A stretch of 14,334 bases of DNA, from positions 368,215 through 382,548 of the forward strand of contig MU646377.1 of assembly GCA_026770585.1 (NCBI GenBank). The letters run 5' to 3'. Below, in pieces: positions 9,901 through 14,334 of this stretch; position 1 is the first letter of the stretch, and each line of letters starts with the position of its first letter. Under the pieces are notes generated by a model that saw only the letters and a program-made list of their open reading frames with translations, made no database searches and had not been told where the DNA came from. The stretch is from Baffinella frigidus (Eukaryota; Cryptophyceae; Cryptomonadales; Baffinellaceae). The translations under genes were made by a program, and so were the position numbers.

Positions 9901-11905
9901 TTGGGGTTTGGGGTTTGGGGTTTGGGGTTTGGGGTTTGGGGTTTGGGGTTTGGGGTTTGGGGTTAGATTTTAGGGCGTGGGGTGTAGGGTTCAGGGTTTA
10001 GGCTTCAGGATTTTGACCAGCGTAGTGGTCTGGGACCGGGACACGAACTTTGGGGTCTAGGGGTTAGGGGGCTCGTAACCTCATCGCGCTTCTCGCGGCG
10101 GTCGGCGATGGTCGCGCTCTTCAGCTCAGGGGGCTTCCCGTCGAACACGTACACCTGTTTTCGGGTTTCGGGTTGAGTTTTTGAACCCTGTGGGGGTTAG
10201 GTTTTGGAGTTTAGTGTTTACTAAACCTGTAGGGTTTAACACCTGTTAAACCCTATAGGTTTAGTTCTAGAACCCTAGGAATTACAAGTGAGAGAGGGGG
10301 TGGGGCAGGGTTAGGTTTTAGGTTTGAGGGTTTAGGGTGTGGGGTTGTACGGTTCAGGGTTCAGGGTTTCGGGTTTCGGGTTTCGGGTTTCAGGTTTAGG
10401 GTTTAGGGGTGAGGGTTGAGGGTGTAGAACCGGCTTGATGCCGCTCTCGAGCATCTTGGCGGTGCGATGCATGATGCCGTTGAGGGGCCCCTGGGTTAGG
10501 GTTCAGGTTTCACTTTTCAGGGTTGAGGGTTGAGGGTTCAGGATTTAGGGTTTAGGGTTTAGGGATTAGGGATTAAGGTTTAGAGTTTGGGAATTAGTGG
10601 TCGGTGATTGGGGTTAGGGTTAGTTGGAGGATGTTCTGTGAGGTTTCAAGATTTTTTTGCCAGGGTTGCAGGATTTGATGCGATGGTTGACGGATTTTGT
10701 GCGAGGGTTGAAGGATGCACGGTGAGGGCTGGAGGATATGGTTTAGGGTTTAGGGTGGACCGTGTTCTCGCCGGCCTCGTTGGTCATCATGACTGTACCG
10801 TCGCGCGACTGCATCGCGATCAGGAACTGCAGGGCGTGGGCTAGGGTTCAGGGTTTACGTTGTAGGGTTTGGGTTCTGGGGGGTGGTTTGGGGTTTAGGG
10901 TGCATGGTTTGGGGGTTGGGGCTTAGGGTTTGGGTTTTCGGGTTTCGGGTTTCGGGTTTGCGGTTTTGGGTTTTGGGCGGAGGGGTTCGGGTTTATGGTT
11001 TATGGGTGAGAGTTTAGGGAAAGGTCAGGGTCAGCCACAGAGCTGCAGGATGGCGCGGTGGTGTCAGCTACACTCTAAACACTAAACTCCAAAACCTGAG
11101 CCGCAGCGACGGGGGGAAACGTCCAGTGGGGCGAGGCGAGCAGTGGAGCGCTGTTCCGGAGAGATCCTAGCTCTGCATCGGTCTTTTTGGGCTCACCAAT
11201 GTGGTGATTCCGGGCACTTTCCCGCTCCAAAGTTGACGGATGTTTACCGCACACCCAGGATGTCAACCTGAGAATAGTTGTTCAACCCGAGTGAGGCAGA
11301 GCTAGGGAGCCTGGGAGGAACCGCCACCACATCGCCAGCATCGAGGAGGAACACCTCCCGGCACGCGCTCGCTGCCGGACGCCTCGGAGCTAAGGGAGTC
11401 TGGGCGCCTGTGCAACGCCGCCGGATATCCACGGCTGCGGACAAACTAGCTGCGGACAACAACTTTGCCTATCTGCAGACAAGCTTTGGTTCGGTCCAGA
11501 GGAGAAACGGCTGATTGCTGGGATTAACCTGGTAGATACTCATGGAGGCGTCGACGGCGACCTTACGCCCGAAGTAGGCCCCGATGGCCTGCTCCTGCTC
11601 TCCCGCAAACAACAGGCACAAACACGGTCAGCCAGAATCAACCAGATCGCGCACTCGGGATGCCTCAGTGAACCCAGCGCTGCTGTGGGGAGGGCGCCGT
11701 CACTGCACCCCCCCGCGTTTCGCGAAACGTGCAGGCGCCCAAACTGCCCCCTCGCGGCGTTGGGGAAATGCGGACAAAGGGGCTCAGAGGCATGCCCGAC
11801 TTTTTGGCTTCTTTTGGCGGGGAGACAAGTGCGGGACGGGGTGCGCGCCTTGATCGCGTCGGGGGCGCTGTCCCCGATCATCTTGGTGAGCTGCTTGATA
11901 CCCAT
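3524..11905 (-). CDS. FEN1: Flap endonuclease 1, 18 exons, complete
   Basis: Structure-specific 5' nuclease that removes 5' flaps during Okazaki fragment maturation and long-patch base excision repair, in the nucleus with PCNA. The spliced product is 392 residues (human about 380). It starts [19 protein letters not shown] with a good start context (AAG ATG G). The catalytic acids are all present: D34, D88, E160, E162, D181, D183 and D235, each at the human position or +2. Y40 and the gateway/cap residues K95 and R102 are conserved; human R47 is Gln. The helix-hairpin-helix loop is GTIRGIGPK (238-246). The PIP box is QQRLDGFF (343-350). A Lys/Gly-rich tail ends GISKKK, a likely nuclear localisation signal. 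The +2 offset comes from a two-residue insertion in exon 3. Exon 13 has about four extra residues relative to human. Every exon from 7 to 15 has intronic fragment copies. Exon coordinates are in the next entry. The family call is very secure; single exon borders are inferred from splice sites and alignment. Confidence 0.95.
3547..4054. repeat. TTTAGGG telomere-like tracts flanking exon 17
   Basis: Two long tracts of near-canonical TTTAGGG (about 3547-3799 and 3873-4054) fill FEN1 introns 17 and 16. They mix in TTTTAGGG and TTCAGGG variants. The G-rich strand is the plus strand, so the FEN1 pre-mRNA carries the C-rich CCCTAAA version. Only exon 17 (3802-3862) interrupts them. Confidence 0.95.
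4541..4597 (-). pseudogene. 3' fragment copy of FEN1 exon 15
   Basis: Reads [20 protein letters not shown] followed by donor GTAATT, near-identical to exon 15 but lacking its 5' end and acceptor. The similarity continues about 55 bp past the donor into the intron (4486-4540 against 4703-4763), showing a duplication across the exon-intron border. It lies downstream of the full exon. Confidence 0.85.
4622..4700. mobile_element. 75-bp MITE-like element, CTATCTTA family, copy 1
   Basis: Terminal inverted repeats TGCTATCTTA (4622-4631) and TAAGATAGCA (4691-4700). Subterminal parts (GGGTGAATTT / AAATTCCACCC) also pair partly. The interior shares GGGT-GA-TTT-TGCTAT and AGCT-TGT with the element at 7240-7314, and both are 75 bp between the outer CTATCTTA/TAAGATAG ends. 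It lies in FEN1 intron 15 between the exon 15 copies. No clear target duplication was seen. Confidence 0.7.
4972..5006 (-). pseudogene. 5' fragment copy of FEN1 exon 15 (second)
   Basis: Reads [10 protein letters not shown] then loses similarity. It lies upstream of the full exon 15 and keeps the acceptor-side end (AAAAG). Confidence 0.8.
5040..5165. repeat. Telomere-like repeats in FEN1 intron 14
   Basis: TTTAGGG with GTGTAGGG, TTTTAGG and TTCGGGG variants lie between the two 5' fragment copies of exon 15. Confidence 0.9.
5168..5206 (-). pseudogene. 5' fragment copy of FEN1 exon 15 (first)
   Basis: Reads [13 protein letters not shown], diverged from exon 15 by two residues, then runs into telomere-like sequence. 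The acceptor-side sequence is GGAAG. It lies upstream of the full exon. Confidence 0.8.
5361..5398 (-). pseudogene. 3' fragment copy of FEN1 exon 14
   Basis: Reads [13 protein letters not shown] followed by GTAAGC, a better donor than that of the full exon (GTAACC). The 5' third of the exon is missing; the 31-bp minisatellite begins there. It lies downstream of exon 14. Confidence 0.85.
5398..5547. repeat. 31-bp minisatellite, array 1
   Basis: About five tandem units of 31-32 bp of two alternating types, containing ATGAATGAAACGGTGCGTGT or CCCAACGAAACCACACGTGT, each closing on CGGACGAG. The array fills intron 14 between exon 14 (ends 5552) and its fragment copy at 5361-5398. Confidence 0.85.
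5552..5608 (-). other. FEN1: FEN1 exon 14 (full copy beside its fragment)
   Basis: Acceptor AATCAG, then 19 codons beginning [12 protein letters not shown], donor GTAACC. This aligns with human LIKFMCGEKQF without gaps. Listed separately because the fragment at 5361-5398 could be mistaken for it. Confidence 0.88.
5625..5750. repeat. Telomere-like repeats in FEN1 intron 13
   Basis: Variants TTTGGGG, GATTTGGGG, TTTAGGG and TTTCGGG. Confidence 0.85.
5799..5864. repeat. Three abutting 22-bp palindromes
   Basis: Each unit runs TTTACACGCAC then its reverse complement, at 5799-5820, 5821-5842 and 5843-5864 with no spacer. The first two are perfect; the third has one central change (CATGTG for CACGTG). 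The core is a CACGTG E-box/G-box hexamer. They lie inside FEN1 intron 13. Confidence 0.95.
5917..5948 (-). pseudogene. Decayed 3' fragment copy of FEN1 exon 13
   Basis: Resembles the exon 13 end [11 protein letters not shown] but has a two-base insertion that shifts the frame and several substitutions; the donor is GTACCC. It is downstream of the full exon. A flank resembling TGTGTAAAG-AAAGCA...AAAAAG-TGGCG is also duplicated (about 5873-5910 and 5989-6023). Confidence 0.6.
6225..6362. repeat. TTTCGGG then TTCCGGG repeat block
   Basis: About five copies of TTTCGGG pass into about nine of TTCCGGG/TTCCAGG. This is local homogenisation of different 7-mer variants in FEN1 intron 12. Confidence 0.9.
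6377..6661. repeat. 31-bp minisatellite, array 2, split by an exon copy
   Basis: Units of the same family as 5398-5547 (ATGAATGAAAC-GTGCGTGTTC-GGACGAG) occupy about 6377-6451 and 6510-6661. The exon 12 fragment copy (6452-6506) sits between the two halves. The array runs directly into the exon 12 donor, so the intron begins with a minisatellite unit (GTCTCGTCC). Confidence 0.85.
6452..6506 (-). pseudogene. 3' fragment copy of FEN1 exon 12
   Basis: Reads [18 protein letters not shown] followed by GTCTCGTCC, identical at the donor to exon 12 ([27 protein letters not shown]). The frame is intact, but the 5' end with the acceptor is missing. It lies downstream of the full exon. Confidence 0.85.
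6916..6992. repeat. CT dinucleotide microsatellite
   Basis: Near-continuous (CT)n with a few CGCT and TTCT interruptions in FEN1 intron 11. It directly abuts the donor of the exon 11 fragment copy. Confidence 0.95.
6997..7039 (-). pseudogene. 3' fragment copy of FEN1 exon 11
   Basis: Reads [14 protein letters not shown] followed by donor GTACGA; the full exon reads [14 protein letters not shown]. The helix-hairpin-helix half is missing. It lies downstream of the full exon. Confidence 0.85.
7240..7314. mobile_element. 75-bp MITE-like element, CTATCTTA family, copy 2
   Basis: Outer ends CTATCTTA (7240-7247) and TAAGATAG (7307-7314), plus an internal CTAAGATAGC. Length and interior resemble 4624-4698. 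Its end is only five bases from the last base of FEN1 exon 11 (7320), so the intron starts GTGCG and then enters the element. Confidence 0.65.
7512..7553 (-). pseudogene. 3' fragment copy of FEN1 exon 10
   Basis: Reads [13 protein letters not shown] then GG/GTAACC, matching the second half of exon 10 including the catalytic Asp and the donor. It lies downstream of the full exon. Confidence 0.85.
7893..7940 (-). pseudogene. 5' fragment copy of FEN1 exon 10
   Basis: Begins after acceptor CACCAG and reads [16 protein letters not shown], then passes into telomere-like repeat. It lies upstream of the full exon, so exon 10 is flanked by its own two overlapping half copies. Confidence 0.85.
7952..8028. 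repeat. Eleven perfect TTTATGG repeats
   Basis: Eleven identical copies of the 7-mer TTTATGG run without error into TTTAGGG. This is a homogenised variant of the telomere-like unit. Confidence 0.95.
8441..8472 (-). pseudogene. 5' fragment copy of FEN1 exon 9
   Basis: Reads [11 protein letters not shown] as in exon 9, but the acceptor AG is changed to GG. It lies upstream of the full exon and includes the two catalytic Asp codons. Confidence 0.8.
8617..8657 (-). pseudogene. 3' fragment copy of FEN1 exon 8 (third)
   Basis: Reads [13 protein letters not shown], but the GT donor is replaced by CT. It lies downstream of the full exon and of two other copies. Confidence 0.8.
8790..8813 (-). pseudogene. 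3' fragment copy of FEN1 exon 8 (second)
   Basis: Reads LVYAALSE then donor GTGCGGTCCTGTT. The same intron-side bases recur at 8955-8969 as a minimal remnant with only a few exon bases, so the duplication crosses the splice site. Confidence 0.75.
8838..8876 (-). pseudogene. 3' fragment copy of FEN1 exon 8 (first)
   Basis: Reads [13 protein letters not shown] followed by donor GTGCGC; the full exon ends [19 protein letters not shown]. Confidence 0.8.
8981..9013. repeat. GGGA tetranucleotide repeat
   Basis: About eight copies of GGGA just beyond the donor of FEN1 exon 8. Confidence 0.95.
9318..9366 (-). pseudogene. 3' fragment copy of FEN1 exon 7
   Basis: Reads [16 protein letters not shown] then G/GTACGC, a better donor than the full exon (G/GTCCTA). 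A TAG lies just upstream, so it could be an alternative exon. It lacks the VEKFSKR segment, which argues for the exon at 9427-9505 as the functional copy. Confidence 0.8.
9515..9825. repeat. Mixed telomere-like repeats filling FEN1 intron 6
   Basis: TTTAGGG, GTGTAGGG, TTCGGGG and TTTCGGG variants run across most of the intron. Confidence 0.9.
9884..9962. repeat. TTTGGGG repeat block
   Basis: About eleven consecutive TTTGGGG 7-mers (one GATTTGGG variant) directly upstream of the acceptor of FEN1 exon 6. Four-G runs at this spacing can form G-quadruplexes on the plus (template) strand. Confidence 0.95.
10220..10265. repeat. 22-bp near-perfect hairpin made of telomere-like sequence
   Basis: Left arm 10220-10241 (ACTAAACCTGTAGGG...) and right arm 10244-10265 pair with one mismatch and a 2-nt spacer. 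It joins G-rich and C-rich repeat orientations head to head inside FEN1 intron 4. Confidence 0.9.
10320..10430. repeat. Telomere-like repeats at the start of FEN1 intron 4
   Basis: TTTAGGG, TTCAGGG and four TTTCGGG copies directly after the exon 4 donor. Confidence 0.85.
11166..11306. mobile_element. MITE-like element, CCTAGCTCTG family, second copy
   Basis: Perfect 11-bp terminal inverted repeats CCTAGCTCTGC (11166-11176) and GCAGAGCTAGG (11296-11306) bound 141 bp in FEN1 intron 2. The ends match the element at 223-373, but the interior does not, and the arms do not pair further. No clear target duplication. Confidence 0.55.
11812..11821 (+). promoter_or_regulatory. Possible second E2F-like site in FEN1 intron 1
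   Basis: TTTTGGCGGG fits the loose TTTSSCGS form of the E2F consensus. Weaker than the upstream site, and could be chance. Confidence 0.3.
11847..11848 (-). other. GC donor of FEN1 intron 1
   Basis: Exon 1 ends ATCAAG, followed by GCGCGC. Joining here to the CAG acceptor before 11594 gives [15 protein letters not shown], which aligns with other FEN1 proteins without gaps. Nearby GT sites would insert residues. Confidence 0.7.
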
Positions 11906-11967
11906 CTTGCTGTCGTGTGCGAGAGCGGAGGGAGAAAGGGAGAGACGATCTGGTGAGGACCGGTGGA

Positions 11968-11983
11968 TTTTCTCGCGCCAAAA
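11968..11983 (-). promoter_or_regulatory. E2F-like site upstream of FEN1
   Basis: On the gene strand it reads TTTTGGCGCGAGAAAA, matching the E2F/DP core TTTSSCGC, with its near end 63 bp upstream of the FEN1 ATG. E2F control of S-phase replication genes is established in plants and animals. A promoter role here is inferred. The site also lies between two divergent genes. Confidence 0.55.
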
Positions 11984-12038
11984 TTGACTTACGGCAAAAG
12001 TCATCGAAGGCAATCCATAAGTCATTCTCTGCGGGAGG

Positions 12039-12214
12039 CGGCCACTTTAGATTCGCTATTTCAGGGAACCCCCCTCCCCTCCTAGCGTGGCAAGGAGAAA
12101 GCTTCTTCGAAGCGAGCGATGTCGACCTCGAGCCTGAGGTCGTGCAGGGTATGCGGCGAGCGGCCGCAGCGCATGCCGCTGTCGCAGGTGCCCGACCAAA
12201 CACCGGCCACTTTA
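12039..12214. promoter_or_regulatory. Paired CGGCCACTTTA motifs in divergent intergenic region
   Basis: The 11-mer CGGCCACTTTA occurs exactly at 12039-12049 and 12204-12214. Its position between divergently oriented genes makes a shared promoter element possible. This is inference from repetition only. Confidence 0.3.
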
Positions 12215-12257
12215 ATGTGAACCCGAGCATGTCTAGTTTTTCCTGCTCACACTGAAC

Positions 12258-12279
12258 CCCCCAAGCTGAAGCTTGGGGG
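12258..12279. repeat. 9-bp GC-rich hairpin
   Basis: CCCCCAAGC (12258-12266), loop TGAA, GCTTGGGGG (12271-12279). Possible structure in the leader of the plus-strand gene. Confidence 0.7.
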
Positions 12280-12453
12280 AACACGGGAGCTCAGCGTTCG
12301 AGGCGGCGTGAGCGGGCGGGCTCGGAACCTCTACACGTTTGTGCCAAAGGCGGGTTCTTCAGCGAAGAGCGGCCCAGGCTGATACCGGCGAGGCGGCACA
12401 CTGGCTCTTTCTGCAGAGGAAACGCTGACTCCCCAGCACTCCCAATTCCGCAG

Positions 12454-14140
12454 GTTAAGGTCGACGATCCAGAGGCTGAGGAGAGGCTGCGGCGCAAGGT
12501 CCTGGGGCTCGAGGACAAGTCCAAGCACATCGCTGTTCCGGAGCAGGTGCGCGTCATTCGAATCGTGCCCCGCCCAGCGCACTAGGGCGCGGGAGGCCTG
12601 AGGGAGACGAGCACCCCTCGGTGCCCGGGAACGTTTCCAACAGAGAGTTTCTCGGTGCCCGGGAACGTTTCCAACAGAGAGTTTCGCGTAAAATTGTCGT
12701 CCTGGCGATGCCCGGGCAGCCTCTCCTAGCTCTGCCTAAACTCTGAGCCGCCACCCCCAACCCCCAACGCCTACCCCAGGTGCCCCCGGCGCGATCAGGG
12801 GTGCTGGTCAAGCGTGGCGACCGCTTCCTCCGAGGGTGGACCGAGCGCTACATCGTCCTCCGACACGTGCTCCCCCCAACCTCCACGTGCCTTGATCCTA
12901 GGGGTCTCTCCCCAACTGGCAGATTGCAAAGAAGCAGGTGAAGCTGTACCACGAGTTTATCCGGGGAAACCTATTTTTTTTTCATTTCCTGGCAACGAAA
13001 ATTACTACACAATTCGTTCTTACTAGTAATAATAAAGCATTCGTGTAGTAATTTTGGTTGCCAGGAAATGATAGAAAAATAGGTTTCCCCGGATAAGAGT
13101 GTGTGGATGCCTTCGTCCTTGAGTGCCTGCTCCCCCGCAGGCGCTTTTTCTCTTCGACGTAGACGAACCTGGAATGTTGAAGTGGGAATATTCAGAGGTA
13201 AGGTGTGCTCCGACTGGTTCATCGTCTGGGATTAGGGTTTGGAGTCTAGGGTTTGGTTTAGAGTTTAGGGTTAAGGGTTCAGCGCTTAGGGTTGAGCGTT
13301 TGGGGTTTGGGGTTTGGGATTTGGGGTTTGGGATTTGGGGTTTGGGGTTTGGGGTTTGGGGTTTAGGGGCTGCGAGGCTGAACGGAGCGCTGCGGTGTCC
13401 TCCGACAGGTTCACCCTTTCCCATCCTAGGGTTTAGGGTTTATTTCATGGTTTAGGGTTCATTGGTTCATTGACAATGTAGCGCCGGGGGGTGGAAAGCC
13501 CCTGAAATTCCGGCATGCTTCAGGCTAAACCCCACACCACTTAACCCTAAACCCTACACCCTCAACCCTAAACCCTAAACCCTTAACCCTAAATCCTCAA
13601 CCTTAAACCCGAACAGGGCGAGCTGGCGTATTACGAGAACACCCTGACGGATGAAGCGGCGCGGCGCGCCGCCCAGCCGCGTGGGGTGCTCCAACTTCAC
13701 GAGGTTCAACCCTCGACCCGAAACGTGTGGGGCTTAGCGTTGAACGGTTCACGTTTTAACGTTGAGGGTGGAGCTCGAACTTCACGAGGTTCAACCTGAA
13801 ACCTTTAGGGATGAACGTGTATCGTTTAGATGAGCACGCCGCGTGGGGTGCTGCAGCTCCACGAGGTTTGGGGGTTCCGGTTTGGGGGTTAATGCTCAAC
13901 GTTTCACATTTAACGCTTGGGGTTGAGAGTTGGGGGTTGGGGGTTGGGGGTTTTGGGTGCAGGAGGTTGCGAGCACCCCCCCGGTTATGGGTTACGAGTC
14001 CCCGTTGCGCCCGGTGGTTGATATTTGCAAAGGGGTCTCGCGCACCATCATTTGCAGGGGTGGGTCGTGCTAACCCCAAAACCCCAAACCCTACTCAGGG
14101 GTGGGTCGTGGATCGGCTCGAAGGGGACGACCGTCCGCGC
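12454..14140 (+). CDS. PH-domain protein, partial (exons in window)
   Basis: A series of AG/GT-bounded phase 0 exons spells a pleckstrin homology domain, which typically binds phosphoinositides or proteins at membranes. Exon A, 12454-12546, is charged (VDDPEAEERLRRKVLGLED). Exon B, 12780-12866, reads SGVLVKRGDRFLRGWTERY then IVLRH, the first two strands with the typical GW-x-x-RY-x-VL signature. Exon C, 13141-13197, reads LFLFDVDEPGMLKWEYSE. Exon D, 13617-13703, reads GELAYYENTLTDE, later RGVLQLHE, matching the L-x-YY and G-x-I-x-L strands. Exon E, 13963-14034, and exon F, 14099-14140 (GWVVDRLEGDD), are tentative. Exon C may be a loop insertion or a cassette: skipping its 57 nt keeps the frame and joins RYIVLRH to GELAYYEN as in a standard PH domain. 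The start lies upstream, possibly near 12119, and the end is beyond the window. The protein family beyond the PH domain is unknown. Confidence 0.65.
12617..12684. repeat. Perfect 34-bp tandem duplication
   Basis: Two identical units (12617-12650 and 12651-12684) begin CTCGGTGCCCGGGAACG and end AGAGAGTTT. They lie in the intron between exons A and B of the PH gene. Perfect identity suggests a recent event. Confidence 0.95.
12725..12735 (+). repeat. Solitary CCTAGCTCTGC terminus
   Basis: An exact 11/11 match to the ends of the element at 11166-11306, without a facing partner nearby. Possibly a truncated relic. Confidence 0.4.
12957..13096. mobile_element. 140-bp foldback MITE with GAGT target duplication
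   Basis: Arms of 54 bp (12957-13010 and 13043-13096) are inverted copies with a few mismatches around a 32-bp centre. The ends are TTATCCGGGGAAACC and its reverse complement. GAGT directly flanks both sides (12953-12956 and 13097-13100). No coding capacity. It lies between exons B and C of the PH gene. Confidence 0.9.
13224..13370. repeat. G-rich telomere-like repeats (TTTGGGG/GATTTGGG)
   Basis: Follows the donor of PH exon C. The G-rich strand is the coding strand here, the reverse of the situation in FEN1 introns. Confidence 0.9.
13518..13612. repeat. C-rich telomere-like repeats (CCCTAAA)
   Basis: CCCTAAACCC variants on the plus strand lead into the acceptor of PH exon D. They are opposite in orientation to the block at 13224-13370 in the same intron. 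Confidence 0.9.
13771..13788 (+). pseudogene. 3' fragment copy of PH exon D (first)
   Basis: ACTTCACGAG/GTTCAACC repeats the last bases and donor of exon D (ends 13703). Downstream of the full exon. Confidence 0.7.
13838..13865 (+). pseudogene. 3' fragment copy of PH exon D (second)
   Basis: GCCGCGTGGGGTGCTGCAGC, then CCACGAG and a GT, matches exon D's end (RGVLQLHE) with a few changes. Downstream of the full exon. Confidence 0.75.
14058..14069 (+). pseudogene. Short 5' fragment copy of PH exon F
   Basis: CAG/GGGTGGGTCGTG occurs here and again at the acceptor of exon F (14096-14110). The upstream copy is cut off after about 12 bases. Confidence 0.5.
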
Positions 14141-14144
14141 GTGC

Positions 14145-14334
14145 GGTCCAAACCCCAACCCCCCAACCCTATACCCTAAACCCAACCCTGAACCCTAAAA
14201 CGAACCCTGAACCCTAAAACGAACCCTAAACCGTGAACCCAACCCTAAACCCTAAACCCTAAACCCAACCCTAAACCCTAAACCCTAAACCCAACCCTAA
14301 ACCCAACCCTAAACCCTAAACCCAACCCTAAACC
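14145..14334. repeat. C-rich telomere-like repeats running off the window
   Basis: AACCCTAAACCCTAAACCC with an added CCCAAC variant continues to the last base. The orientation is CCCTAAA on the plus strand. It could be intronic like the other blocks, or a larger interstitial telomeric tract. Confidence 0.95.

Larger units (their letters stand above)
3524..11905 (-). other. FEN1: Exon map of FEN1
   Basis: Exons in transcript order: 1, 11905-11849; 2, 11594-11529; 3, 10826-10761; 4, 10490-10431; 5, 10154-10080; 6, 9879-9832; 7, 9505-9427; 8, 9135-9047; 9, 8383-8285; 10, 7744-7671; 11, 7386-7320; 12, 6748-6662; 13, 6137-6075; 14, 5608-5552; 15, 4829-4764; 16, 4255-4211; 17, 3862-3802; 18, 3543-3524 including TGA. 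The lengths sum to 1179 nt, exactly 393 codons. Introns are phase 0 except after exon 7 (phase 1), exon 10 (phase 2) and exon 17 (phase 1). All follow GT-AG except intron 1, which is GC-AG. Introns range from about 200 to 720 bp. Confidence 0.88.

Noticed and set aside
11540-12284. Two overlapping 161- and 166-residue minus-strand open frames over the FEN1 start
   Set aside because: They read through exon 1, the GC-donor intron and the upstream region; only 11849-11905 matches FEN1.
14145-14334. True chromosome end (telomere)
   Set aside because: The 7-mers are irregular with CCCAACC variants, the same material occurs throughout the introns, and the CCCTAAA orientation at the right end is the wrong one for a right telomere.

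Overview
The window looks like nuclear DNA from a eukaryotic alga or related protist. It has many very short exons (about 45-100 nt) with clean GT-AG borders. Its introns are packed with degenerate Arabidopsis-type telomere-like 7-mers (TTTAGGG, TTCAGGG, TTTCGGG, TTTGGGG, TTTATGG). It also carries an E2F-like site beside a replication gene. The species cannot be fixed from the sequence. The FEN1 segment reading [15 protein letters not shown] fits a green lineage, but this is only a lean. No long ORF here is a real gene; the coding signal is split over small exons.

The central 8.4 kb (3524-11905, minus strand) is one essentially complete gene for flap endonuclease 1 (FEN1). I could assemble 18 exons from start codon to stop. 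They sum to 1179 nt, or 392 residues, close to the usual ~380. All seven catalytic acidic residues, the helix-hairpin-helix loop, the PCNA-binding box and a Lys-rich tail are present. Left of it, about 378-1744 on the minus strand, are exons of an unrecognised gene that probably runs off the left end. Right of it, on the plus strand from about 12454 to beyond the window, is a divergently oriented gene whose exons spell a PH (pleckstrin homology) domain. The ~550 bp between the two divergent genes (11906-12453) holds an E2F-like element.

The unusual feature is the intron content. Nearly every FEN1 exon from 7 to 15, plus exons of both neighbouring genes, is accompanied by partial copies of itself inside the adjacent introns, separated by telomere-like repeats. 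In every case found, copies upstream of the full exon (in gene direction) are 5' fragments beside an acceptor position, and downstream copies are 3' fragments that usually keep the donor site. This suggests introns grew by boundary-spanning duplications or by insertion of telomere-like DNA at staggered breaks.

The window also holds at least three short foldback or MITE-like elements: a CCTAGCTCTG-ended family, a 75-bp CTATCTTA-ended family with two copies in FEN1 introns, and a 140-bp foldback with a 4-bp target duplication. Other structures are a 31-bp minisatellite in two arrays, three abutting 22-bp palindromes, tandem perfect hairpins and several microsatellites. The 1.5 kb between the left gene and the FEN1 stop (about 2016-3523) shows no convincing gene.
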